Position numbers and translations under genes: made by a program. DNA of 64,000 bases, taken from NCBI GenBank assembly GCA_910576335.1, contig CAJTIU010000011.1:104731-168730 (forward strand). The letters are read 5' to 3'. Source of the stretch: Lachnospiraceae bacterium (GTDB lineage Bacteria; Bacillota; Clostridia; Lachnospirales; Lachnospiraceae). The number at the start of each line of letters is the position of its first letter. Position 1 is the first letter of the stretch. This document shows, piece by piece, positions 26,479 to 34,014 of the stretch. The notes below the pieces were generated by a model. That model saw only the letters and a program-made list of their open reading frames with translations. It did no database searches and was not told the DNA's origin.

Positions 26479-26605
26479 GACTACTACAATACCGTATTCA
26501 CTGTAAGGTATCTTCATTGTGGTAGTCTTGGTTTCAGGAAGTGTATAGGACTGCTGCAATACCGTATTCACCGTGAGGCACCTTCAGTGAGGCAGTTTCG
26601 GCATT
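26466..26605 (+). repeat. Tandem ~70-bp duplication with covarying hairpins between spoIIIAE and spoIIIAF
   Basis: AGGAAGTGTATAGGACT at 26466 recurs at 26536, exactly 70 bp on, followed in both by AATACCGTATTCAC. The unit starts inside the 3' end of spoIIIAE and includes its stop codon. Each copy can fold: ACTAC..ACAAT with ATTGT.GTAGT in the first, ACTGC..CA with TG..GCAGT in the second, so the A-T pair has become G-C on both sides. Confidence 0.7.
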
Positions 26606-26626
26606 GACAGTGTATAGGGAGGAAGA

Positions 26627-27049
26627 ATGTTTGACTATATTTATGAGTGGATACAGAATATTGCGTTTTACCTCGTTTTGGTGACAGCGGTTCTTCATGC
26701 AGTTCCGAATAAGGACTATAAGAAATATATTCGTTTTTTTACGGGGCTTGTGCTGATACTTATGATACTGACACCGGTTCTGAAAATTTTCGGAACCGAG
26801 ATCCGGATCACTGATTTTATAAAAGAAGTGGAAGAATATACAGAGGGAGAATCTATACAGAGCCTGGAGAATGCCATGGCAGAGGAGGCGCAGAGATTTT
26901 GGAATAACGAAGCGGAAGAGTCGTCAGAGGGCAGAGAGATGACAGAAAATAACTCCGGCATCGCGGGAGAGTCCTCAGAGGGCAGCGAAAGAGGGGCAGA
27001 TGGAATTGAAGTGGAGGAGATTCAGATTGACTGGCAGGAAGGATTTTGA
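26627..27049 (+). CDS. spoIIIAF: Stage III sporulation protein AF
   Basis: 140 residues, ATG 26627, RBS GGGAGGAAG. Two N-terminal membrane segments ('IAFYLVLVTAVLHAVPNKDY', 'FFTGLVLILMILTPVLKIFG') and an acidic Ser/Glu-rich tail with two GESSEG-type repeats. The soluble domain is shorter than in B. subtilis (~206 residues). Channel component. Confidence 0.85.
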   Translation: MFDYIYEWIQNIAFYLVLVTAVLHAVPNKDYKKYIRFFTGLVLILMILTPVLKIFGTEIRITDFIKEVEEYTEGESIQSLENAMAEEAQRFWNNEAEESSEGREMTENNSGIAGESSEGSERGADGIEVEEIQIDWQEGF

Positions 27050-27638
27050 AAATACCTTTTTTAAGGCATTTAAAGGGAAAAAACTGAAAAAGGACCAGAT
27101 TCTCATCGTACTGCTTGCAGGAATCCTTCTGCTTGTCATAGCAATCCCGGGAGGAGATAAGAAAGAAACAGAGGACAGGGGAAAAAGTACATTTCTTTCC
27201 GAAGAAGGGAAGGAGACCCGGATTTCCGAGACAGAGTATGTGGCACAGCTGGAGGAGAAGCTGGAGGGCATTCTGTCTGAGATGGAGGGTGCCGGGAGGG
27301 TGTCAGTTATGATCACGCTTGCGGAATCAAGGGAAAAAGTAGTAGAAAAGGACACCCAGGAAAGCCGGGAGCAGGTGACGGAGAGTGACAGCCGGGGAGG
27401 AAAAAGAACGACAAAGAGTGAGAACCGCAGTGAGACGGCAGTGAATGATGAGGCAGAAGGAGATGGAAGATCCCCTTATGTCAGCAAAGAATTAAGCCCA
27501 AAGGTGGAGGGAGTGGTGGTTATTGCACCGGGCGGGAATAATGCGGTTGTAGTAAAAAATATTACTGAGGCAGTTCAGGCATTATTTGGGATAGACACGC
27601 ATAAGATTAGAATAGTGAAAGGTAGGAGGGAAGCATAG
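27027..27638 (+). CDS. spoIIIAG: Stage III sporulation protein AG
   Basis: About 203 residues. TTG 27027 is preferred since GGAGGAG ends 7 nt upstream; ATG 27000 is an alternative. It overlaps spoIIIAF by 23 bp. One membrane segment ('QILIVLLAGILLLVIAIPGG') precedes the SpoIIIAG ring-building domain ('LEGILSEMEGAGRVSVMITL', 'VEGVVVIAPGGNNAVVVKNI') interrupted by a charged Ser/Arg-rich insert. SpoIIIAG forms a large ring between the two membranes of the forespore. Confidence 0.88.
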   Translation: MTGRKDFENTFFKAFKGKKLKKDQILIVLLAGILLLVIAIPGGDKKETEDRGKSTFLSEEGKETRISETEYVAQLEEKLEGILSEMEGAGRVSVMITLAESREKVVEKDTQESREQVTESDSRGGKRTTKSENRSETAVNDEAEGDGRSPYVSKELSPKVEGVVVIAPGGNNAVVVKNITEAVQALFGIDTHKIRIVKGRREA

Positions 27639-28265
27639 GTGAAACGAATATTTAAAAAGAATCAGATCGTTATTGCAGCATTGGCGATAATGATCGCGGC
27701 TGCCGGATATCTGAATTATTCAGGCAGGCTGTTTAGCAATGAAAAGGATGCAACAAAAGCGAATAACGAGATTGCAAACCAGGAGCTTCTTGATATTTCG
27801 GAGGAGGATCTTGCAAGTGCTTCCGATGATATTGAAAGCAAAGACGGCGATGACGGTAGTGTGGACGGGACACCCGGTGAGGCAGTACTTACTTCCGGCG
27901 AGGCAAGTGCAGTTGTGGCGGAGGCTAAGGTTTCCAGAGAGCAGGTGCGGGCGAAGAATAAGGAAACCCTGCTTGAGATTATTGACAATGAAAGTATCAG
28001 TGAGGAACAGAAGCAGGATGCCATTAATCAGATGGTGGCGATGACGGATCTGATGGAGAAGGAGGCCGCTGCGGAGACAATGCTTGCATCCAAGGGATTC
28101 AGTGAGACGGTGGTGAGCCTTACGGCCGAATCAGCGGATGTGGTGGTGAATGCGAAGGAGATTGATGACGCCAGCCTTGCGAAGATTGAGGACATTGTGA
28201 CCAGGAAGACGGGGATTGCGCCGGAAAATATCGTGATCACGCCAGTGTACTCTGACGGGAAATAA
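27639..28265 (+). CDS. spoIIIAH: Stage III sporulation protein AH
   Basis: 208 residues, GTG 27639, RBS GGTAGGAGGG. An N-terminal anchor ('KKNQIVIAALAIMIAAAGYL') is followed by an acidic linker and the EscJ/PrgK-like domain ('NKETLLEIIDNESISEEQKQ', 'ADVVVNAKEIDDASLAKIED'). It pairs with SpoIIQ across the intermembrane space during engulfment. Last gene of the operon. Confidence 0.92.
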   Translation: MKRIFKKNQIVIAALAIMIAAAGYLNYSGRLFSNEKDATKANNEIANQELLDISEEDLASASDDIESKDGDDGSVDGTPGEAVLTSGEASAVVAEAKVSREQVRAKNKETLLEIIDNESISEEQKQDAINQMVAMTDLMEKEAAAETMLASKGFSETVVSLTAESADVVVNAKEIDDASLAKIEDIVTRKTGIAPENIVITPVYSDGK

Positions 28266-28282
28266 GTTGAGGTGGGGACGCC

Positions 28283-28362
28283 GCCCGGAGCAGAGGCATA
28301 TCCCGGACGCAGCCTGGAGCAGAAACATATCCCGGACACAGCCCGGAGCAGAAACATATCCC
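28283..28362 (+). repeat. Three 29-bp tandem repeats abutting palindromic element copy 1
   Basis: Units start at 28283, 28312 and 28341 with consensus GCCYGGAGCAGAARCATATC plus CCGGACRCA. The third is cut after 22 bases, where it becomes the left 24-bp arm of the element at 28339-28518. No unique spacers lie between units. Confidence 0.8.
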
Positions 28363-28518
28363 ACGCAAACGGGGCAGCGCTCTGGCAAACTAACCGTTAA
28401 CTACGACTAATGCGTTCAGGAGAGCCTTCACGCATAAGTCTTCGTAAACGGTGGATTTTGCCGCCGCTAAGAGCGCCCCTGTACTGTTTGCTAAGGGATA
28501 TGTTTCTGCTCCGGGCTG
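28339..28518. repeat. 180-bp palindromic element, copy 1
   Basis: The ends 28339-28362 and 28495-28518 are perfect 24-bp inverted repeats (left arm starts CAGCCCGGAGCAGAAACATA). The interior folds back on itself around a 4-nt loop AGAG at 28421-28424. The core on this strand is homologous to the minus strand of 36154-36333, with the same total length, arm length and loop length. No open reading frame. Confidence 0.8.
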
Positions 28519-28740
28519 CTGTTTGTCGGCAGCGATTTGGTTCCACCTCCATTGTTACCAGTGCCGCCAGAATTTTCGTTCCCGTTGCCAGTATTTCCAT
28601 TACCGTTGTTGGAAGATGTGTTTTTCGCCTTTACCCTGACAGTGCATGTGGCCTGTTGCCGGATTTCATTACAACGGTAATCTTTGCGGTACCTTTACTC
28701 TTGGTTTTGATTTTACTTTTTTCCGACTACACATTTTTTG
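28519..28740 (-). pseudogene. Remnant of a BIG_2 surface protein gene
   Basis: The minus strand reads KIKTKSKGTAKITVVMKSGN, then after a frameshift near 28640 ATCTVRVKAKNTSSNNGNGN and a Gly/Asn-rich linker. The first part is the last half of a BIG_2 domain, the second its final strand plus a linker. No start and no complete domain remain, and the fragment ends at the 180-bp element. Confidence 0.6.
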
Positions 28741-28926
28741 ATGTATGTCAATAGTTTTAAAGTTTAGTATTTTTTGAGAAATATTGAGCGAATTGTTTTC
28801 GAAAAAATGAAAAGAACTTTTCACTCTCTAGTAATTTAAGAAATTGTATGAAAAACTAAATATATCGGATTATGATGTGAATTGAAAGGTTGAATCAAAA
28901 CTTAGAGCGTATCTGGAGGTGCTGTT
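28741..28926. other. AT-rich stretch without a recognisable gene
   Basis: Nothing coding is seen. It contains one TTGAGCGAATTG motif (28783) resembling the short repeats at 2361-2401, and a GGAGG near 28914 that serves the 20-codon frame at 28927. Confidence 0.5.
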
Positions 28927-28989
28927 ATGAGGAATGCAATGCAAAGTCACGAACACCAGCAGGGCTGGTGGTTCGTGACTTTGGTATAG
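28927..28989 (+). other. 20-codon open frame lying on a strong hairpin
   Basis: ATG 28927 lies 8 nt after TCTGGAGG and opens MRNAMQSHEHQQGWWFVTLV-stop. Codons 6-18 coincide with a hairpin: CAAAGTCACGAACACCAGC (28942-28960), loop AGG, and GCTGGTGGTTCGTGACTTTG (28964-28983), with one bulged base. It could be a leader peptide/attenuator or only a stable hairpin. No family was recognised. Confidence 0.4.
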
Positions 28990-29092
28990 CGCATGTTCCT
29001 TTCCCATCCAATCCCTCCTTTCATGGTGTCTGATGTTACCTCTGAATTGAGAAATTGGCAAGTGGAAAGTTGGGATTATAAAAGTTATGTTT

Positions 29093-30451
29093 TTATACAA
29101 AAATCTCCGATTCAAAATTTATTTGTGCATCTTCTTTATATTTTTGTGCTTTTTCGTAATAAACATTTGCTCCGCCTTTGGTATTATTATATTTTTTGAT
29201 AATTTCTTTCTATATAGGAATAGAAGGAACGGGAATACGAATAGCACCTATTTCATCACTGTTTAAGTTATATTGACCACCACCTTGCCTCCTCATTACA
29301 GCAACTTGTTTGCGAACAAGAGGCATCATAAACATAATATTAACATATTCCGGCAAAACCCTAGTTGTATCAAAGCGATATCGAATCAAATAAGAAGCAT
29401 ATGTATAAATTTCATTGCTATTAAATACAGCAGCTTTTCCGACCAAATCTTTACTTCCGTTTGTCCTTGTGACTAAAAAATCACCGGGTTTTAAAATCCA
29501 TTTATCTGGCTCCTTGGCTGTAACGGCACATTGTTTTGGCAGATATTTAAGCTCTGAAAAATCTATTTCACCATTTACCACATTTGACATTCTTAAAATT
29601 GGAATCATTCCTTTTTTCATTTCTGTAGATGCTTTTACGGATAGACCAAACAATGATTCTTTTTGTAAATCTTTGATGCAATAATTGTCATACATGAAAC
29701 TGTTATATATATTCTCCAAACACCCTTCCTTAAGAATATAATCAACTTCCCAGCGTCTTGTAGAAGTAAAAGGTATAATGCGCATAATGGAATTATCTTT
29801 TTGAATATTATATGTTTCGTGTTTAATATTTGAAACTTTTGACTGAATATCGTAAAGTAGATTAGCACCAAAGTCATCTCCGCTTTGTATATTTCTTTCG
29901 GCTTCGTCAAGCATTTCATGGTAGGTTTTCAAAATTGTTTCCTGCTCTGCTAGTGGAGGTACAGGAATCTCAAAATTCTTTATGAATTCATACCTTGCGC
30001 GAGTTTTCATTCCTTTAGGTTTTACAGAAGCCACATATTCCATAAATGTCCGACACCGTAATGAAAGAAAAAGATATTCCGGTTTAGTTACTGTTGTGTC
30101 AATTATATACGATGTATAATCGGTAGATGCGTAAAGGTCTCCCCATGCATTGACAGCAAATGCACCTTTTTCAAAGTTGATATTTGAAACTAATAAATCA
30201 TTTATACATGATTTGTTCATATCGTTTTTTATAATACGATCTTTAAAGAAAATGTGACCGTCTATAAATCTGATTTTGTTAACAACTTGTCTGTCTTTGG
30301 GGACATCCTTGGCTTTTGTTTTCTCTTTTCTTGGCTTAATTATTTTTTCTAAAGGCAACATTGGATACTTGCTATGTAATTCTTTTGTATAAAGAATCAT
30401 ATCTATATTCCAATCCTTAAAAAGCGATAATTTTTTAGGAGTCAAAATCAT
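29093..30451 (-). pseudogene. hsdS: Type I restriction-modification specificity subunit HsdS, interrupted by an amber codon
   Basis: The minus-strand frame from ATG 30451 encodes two target-recognition/conserved-repeat halves ('FEIPVPPLAEQETILKTYHE', 'DEIGAIRIPVPSIPI'). After IPVPSIPI a TAG at 29212-29210 stops translation at 413 residues. The same frame then continues for 38 codons, beginning KEIIKKYNNTKGGANVYYEK, to TAA at 29095-29093, the helical HsdS end. A single CAG-to-TAG change would explain it. HsdS chooses the DNA target for the HsdM/HsdR complex; the missing last helix should weaken subunit contacts. It overlaps hsdM by 4 bp. Confidence 0.8.
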
Positions 30452-31893
30452 AATTTTCGAACCTCCGCTGCATCAATGTAGCTACTATAACATCCTGTAG
30501 GATTTGGCTTGTATGAATACTGTATTGTGGATGAAATCCAAAGAGAATGCAGTTTATTATATTCACGATATTCTTCTACGAGCGTAGGAAGCTGGTTTCC
30601 ATCTGATTTTGCACCAGTTGTTGTAATTCCGGCATCCTCAATTTTTGCAATAGGAATATCGTAATCAAAAAATTTTTTGATTACGGGTTTGATTTCTTCA
30701 GAAATCAGTTTCTGAAGCGTTGCTAACTCTTTTTCAGCATTCTTTTTATTATTTTTATTGTCTTTCTGTTTCTGCTGTATATCAGTTATTTCAGTTTCAA
30801 TAGCAGAGGTGTCATTCTTCGCTTTTTTAACGTTCAGAAGTCTGTTCTTTGCATCCTTCAAATCGTCTTTTAAAGAGTTTGTAAGACTGTCACACATTTC
30901 GATAGTGCTGTTGAGTGCATCAAGTTCTGCCTGATGCAATGCAGTCACTTCATTAATAGCTTTTTGTTTACACTCTGCATATGTCTTTTCTTCTGCATCA
31001 GTGAATTTTCGCATAAATACAAGACTGGGTTTAACAGTAGCACCGGCGGCAATAAATACATCCTGTGGAATAGAGCATATGAGAATAAGTTTAGCCTTGC
31101 CTTCAAAATATTCACGCACAGCCTGAAGATTTTTATTATTAAGGACACCTTCCGGGAGAACCATTCCCATACGTCCCCCCTTTTTTAGCAATCTTAGGCA
31201 TCGCTCCATAAAAAGTACTTCTGTAAGGGTAGATGTAGATCCCAAATCATAAAGTGACAATAAGGACTTTCCTATATGATCATCTACCTGTTTAAGGGCT
31301 TCGTCATATGCTTTACCATATTGTGTCCTATATTTTTTCTTCATATCTTCATCAGTAAATTTATCTGCCACAGATATAATCTGATTTCTATCAACATTCT
31401 GACCAAACGGAGGATTTGTCAGAATAACATCAAAACGCTCTTCAAAAATACCATTTACATTTAATAAGCCGTCATGATGATGTACTCCACCGTGTCCATC
31501 TCCATGCATAATCATATTCATCTTTGATGTACGAGCCATGCGAGGATTGGCGTCTGTTCCATAAATACAATTTCGTGAAAGCTGGTACATACGGCTGCCT
31601 ACTATACTTGTATCAAGTTCTGTGTTGAGTGCTGTCTGCATTTCATCAATAGATTGACTTATTTCTATTTGCTTATCCTCTGATTTGCTATCGTAATCAG
31701 CACCTTCCATCTCAGACCTTAATTTATCTTTATGTTTACGAATATCAGTCTCTATTTTTTCTCTAACATACTCAAATGCTTTGATAAGGAAACCGCCAGA
31801 GCCACATGTTGGATCACAGATTACCTCGCCTTCCTCCGGGTCTAAAATTTCTGTCATAAAGTCAAAAGTGGAGGCATAACTTTCCTTTTTCAA
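30448..31893 (-). pseudogene. hsdM: Type I modification methyltransferase HsdM, 5'-truncated
   Basis: The frame encodes about 481 residues with the N6-adenine methyltransferase motifs 'EVICDPTCGSGGFLIKAFEY' (residues ~22-40) and 'DVILTNPPFGQ' (Asn160), then a C-terminal coiled coil (~300-400). The N-terminal helical HsdM domain (normally ~130-170 residues) and the usual FTP..VV motif before 'FDFMTEILDPEEGE' are absent. Homology starts abruptly at about 31880, and the only start is a TTG without a clear RBS. No hsdR is present. The locus is probably inactive. Confidence 0.75.
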
Positions 31894-32239
31894 AATAAAG
31901 ACTACGGTAATACTACGAATGGAGAAAGGAAAACTACGGATATTACAGTTATCGTTAAGATAGTAGAGGCAATCGTTACAAAGTAGGAATTCTCAGAGGG
32001 TATCGTTATGAAGTAGGATTATTGTTAAATTGTGTAATAATCGTTAAAGGGTCAGTGTGAAAGGTACTGGCCATTTTTAAGTTGGTTTAAATTTTGTTTG
32101 TATATATTTTTGGATATTGAAATCGCCTAATACTTAAAAGTTCGCATAATTCGAGAATGAATTAGGCGAATTCTGGGCAAAATATTGATTATTGCCTAAA
32201 GAAGTGGTAAAATTAGGCGAAAAGAAAGGGGTTAGGCGA
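31894..32239. other. Intergenic junction between broken hsdM and fic, with short repeats
   Basis: No intact gene. Near 31969 and 32003 a ~17-bp direct repeat ATCGTTA.RAAGTAGGA occurs twice. From 32123 to 32240 TTAGGCGAA appears three times on the plus strand and TCGCCTAA once inverted. The sequence next to hsdM does not resemble any methyltransferase part, so it marks the deletion/insertion junction. Confidence 0.6.
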
Positions 32240-32240
32240 A
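32123..32240 (+). promoter_or_regulatory. Repeated TTAGGCGAA boxes upstream of fic, candidate operator
   Basis: TCGCCTAA at 32123-32130, then TTAGGCGAA at 32162-32170, 32213-32221 and 32232-32240, the last touching the fic start codon. The Fic protein carries a C-terminal winged-helix-like region, so autoregulation is plausible but unproven. Confidence 0.4.
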
Positions 32241-33289
32241 TGCAGATTTTTAACTATGCTAATTTGAAAGACTACAGATGGGATTCGGAAATTCTTGGAT
32301 TGGTAGCACAGATTCATGAGTTTAAAGGAAAACAGGAATTATATCTTAAGCAGAAACCAGCCGCATTGGAAAAACTGGCCGAGATAGCAAAAATACAAAG
32401 TACTGAGGCTTCCAATAAAATTGAAGGTATTGTTACGACAAGCACCAGACTTCAGCAGCTTGTTATGGAAAAGACGACACCAAGGAATAGAGATGAAGAA
32501 GAAATTATGGGGTATCGGGATGTTTTAAATACGATCCATGAGAGCTATGAATATATCCCGATTCGTTCCTCTTATATTTTGCAGCTCCACCGGGATTTAT
32601 ATCAATATTCACAGAAGGATATAGGGGGAAGGTTTAAGAATACGCAGAATGTGATAGCCGAAAATCAACCGGATGGATCGCAGACAGTGCGATTTACTCC
32701 TTTGGCGCCTTATGAGACACCGGGAGCAATCGATTCCATCTGCGATAATTTCAATCAGGCAATAGATGCCTGCATAGTGGATCCGCTGGTATTGATTCCG
32801 ATTTTCATTAATGATTTTCTATGCATCCATCCATTCAATGACGGAAATGGCCGGATGTCTCGCCTGCTCACCACACTCCTTCTATATCGGTGCGGGTATG
32901 TTGTAGGGAGATATATCAGCTTGGAGAGTAAAATAGAAAAGACTAAGGAAAATTATTACGATGTATTGGAACAGTGCGGGAATGGCTGGCACGAGAATGA
33001 AAATGATCCGGTACCATTTATAAAATATATGCTTGGAATTGTGCTGGCAGCTTATAGAGATTTTGAGACCCGGATCAGTCTTGTGGATGATAAACTGCCC
33101 GCAATAGAAATGGTCAGAAAAGCAGTTTGTGAAAAAATCGGTAAATTTACGAAGAGTGAGATCATGGAACTTGTGCCGTCCCTGTCTAAGGCTTCCGTAG
33201 AAAATTCGTTGACACAACTGATGAAGGATGGGGTTGTTGACAGGCATGGAAAAGGAAAAGCGACATTCTATACAAGGGCAGATGTGTAG
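32240..33289 (+). CDS. Fic family protein (class II) with C-terminal winged helix
   Basis: 349 residues; ATG 32240 lies 8 nt after GAAAGGGG. The Fic active loop 'HPFNDGNGRMSRLL' (His197-Arg205) has all catalytic and phosphate-binding residues. An inhibitory-helix motif S-x-x-x-E-G is present N-terminally (Ser58-Glu62, 'STEASNKIEGI'), which marks a class II, self-inhibited Fic. The C-terminal ~60 residues look like a winged helix ('GKFTKSEIMELVPSLSKASV', 'LMKDGVVDRHGKGKATFYTR'). Fic enzymes usually AMPylate hydroxyl side chains; the target is unknown. It sits beside broken restriction and transposon DNA. Function as regulator, toxin or stress protein is undecided. Confidence 0.88.
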   Translation: MQIFNYANLKDYRWDSEILGLVAQIHEFKGKQELYLKQKPAALEKLAEIAKIQSTEASNKIEGIVTTSTRLQQLVMEKTTPRNRDEEEIMGYRDVLNTIHESYEYIPIRSSYILQLHRDLYQYSQKDIGGRFKNTQNVIAENQPDGSQTVRFTPLAPYETPGAIDSICDNFNQAIDACIVDPLVLIPIFINDFLCIHPFNDGNGRMSRLLTTLLLYRCGYVVGRYISLESKIEKTKENYYDVLEQCGNGWHENENDPVPFIKYMLGIVLAAYRDFETRISLVDDKLPAIEMVRKAVCEKIGKFTKSEIMELVPSLSKASVENSLTQLMKDGVVDRHGKGKATFYTRADV

Positions 33290-33367
33290 AAAAATAACGA
33301 GTCCGTTTTTTGGGACACTTGGTGTGATAGACTGCTCTTATTAAAGGAAAGAAGGGAGACTGTTATA

Positions 33368-33664
33368 ATGAGAATCATTAATTTAGGACCTTGGGTTTTC
33401 TACATTGAGGGAAAGCCTCAGTTTGACGAGCATAAGGTAGGAAAGTGGATGTATTTTTTCAAGGATAAAGAGAGAGTGGCAGGGCTTTGCAAAGCCGCAG
33501 TGGAGCAGGAAATTGTTTTAGAGGCTAAGCATAGTGATGCACCGGAGGGCGTTTCGTGTTTTTATCTTGAATGTGATGATATGGAAAGTCATAAGAAGGT
33601 TATCCAATTTTTCTTGGACAATGATATGATACAGAAAACCAAAACAAGTAAACTTTATAATTGA
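33368..33664 (+). CDS. Small hypothetical protein, probably C-terminally truncated
   Basis: 98 residues, ATG 33368. The start MRIINLGPWVFYIEGKPQFD and 'VGKWMYFFKDKERVAGLCKA' look like a genuine protein with regular secondary structure. I do not recognise the family with confidence. It ends 'QKTKTSKLYN' at a stop, and a different frame resumes coding-like sequence at once (33663-33854), so the gene is probably the front of a longer, frameshifted protein. The RBS is weak (AAGGGAG, 13 nt upstream). Confidence 0.5.
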   Translation: MRIINLGPWVFYIEGKPQFDEHKVGKWMYFFKDKERVAGLCKAAVEQEIVLEAKHSDAPEGVSCFYLECDDMESHKKVIQFFLDNDMIQKTKTSKLYN

Positions 33665-33854
33665 AGAAGATAAAATCGGAGATTGGGCGATTGACCGTGT
33701 AAATGATGGAACGCCGGAACACCCAATTCAGATGCCGTTTGTGAATTACTCAGGGCTCGTCCGGGAGGTTGAGGATGCTATATATGATTTTGAGCAGATG
33801 CACCCGGAGTATGGACTGAACCGTTATAGTAGAGCACTCTCGGAAACTCAATAG
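33663..33854 (+). pseudogene. Out-of-frame continuation of a truncated hypothetical gene
   Basis: 63 codons without a start: 'EDKIGDWAIDRVNDGTPEHP', 'MPFVNYSGLVREVEDAIYDF' and a stop at 33852. Composition and codon use look coding. It probably is a C-terminal piece of the same or a neighbouring gene, separated by a frameshift or deletion. From 33855 to the transposase end nothing else is seen. Confidence 0.45.
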
Positions 33855-34014
33855 AGAATAAGCAGGAAAGGGTTGATTTTCAGAAATGAGAGGGATAAGG
33901 GATGGATGATTGTGGGGCTTGAGCAGTCCAGAGAGCATAAAGAATAAAAATGTGCATGACTTTAAAACCTGTCGGAAAACAGGCCAGAAAGAATCCAGAA
34001 GCAGGAAACCTGGT

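Noticed and set aside
28283..28362. Possible CRISPR array
   Set aside because: The 29-bp units are directly adjacent with no spacers, and no cas genes are in the window.
28339..28518. Retron or group II intron RNA
   Set aside because: No reverse transcriptase is encoded nearby, and neither a domain V-like nor a known retron msr/msd layout was recognised.
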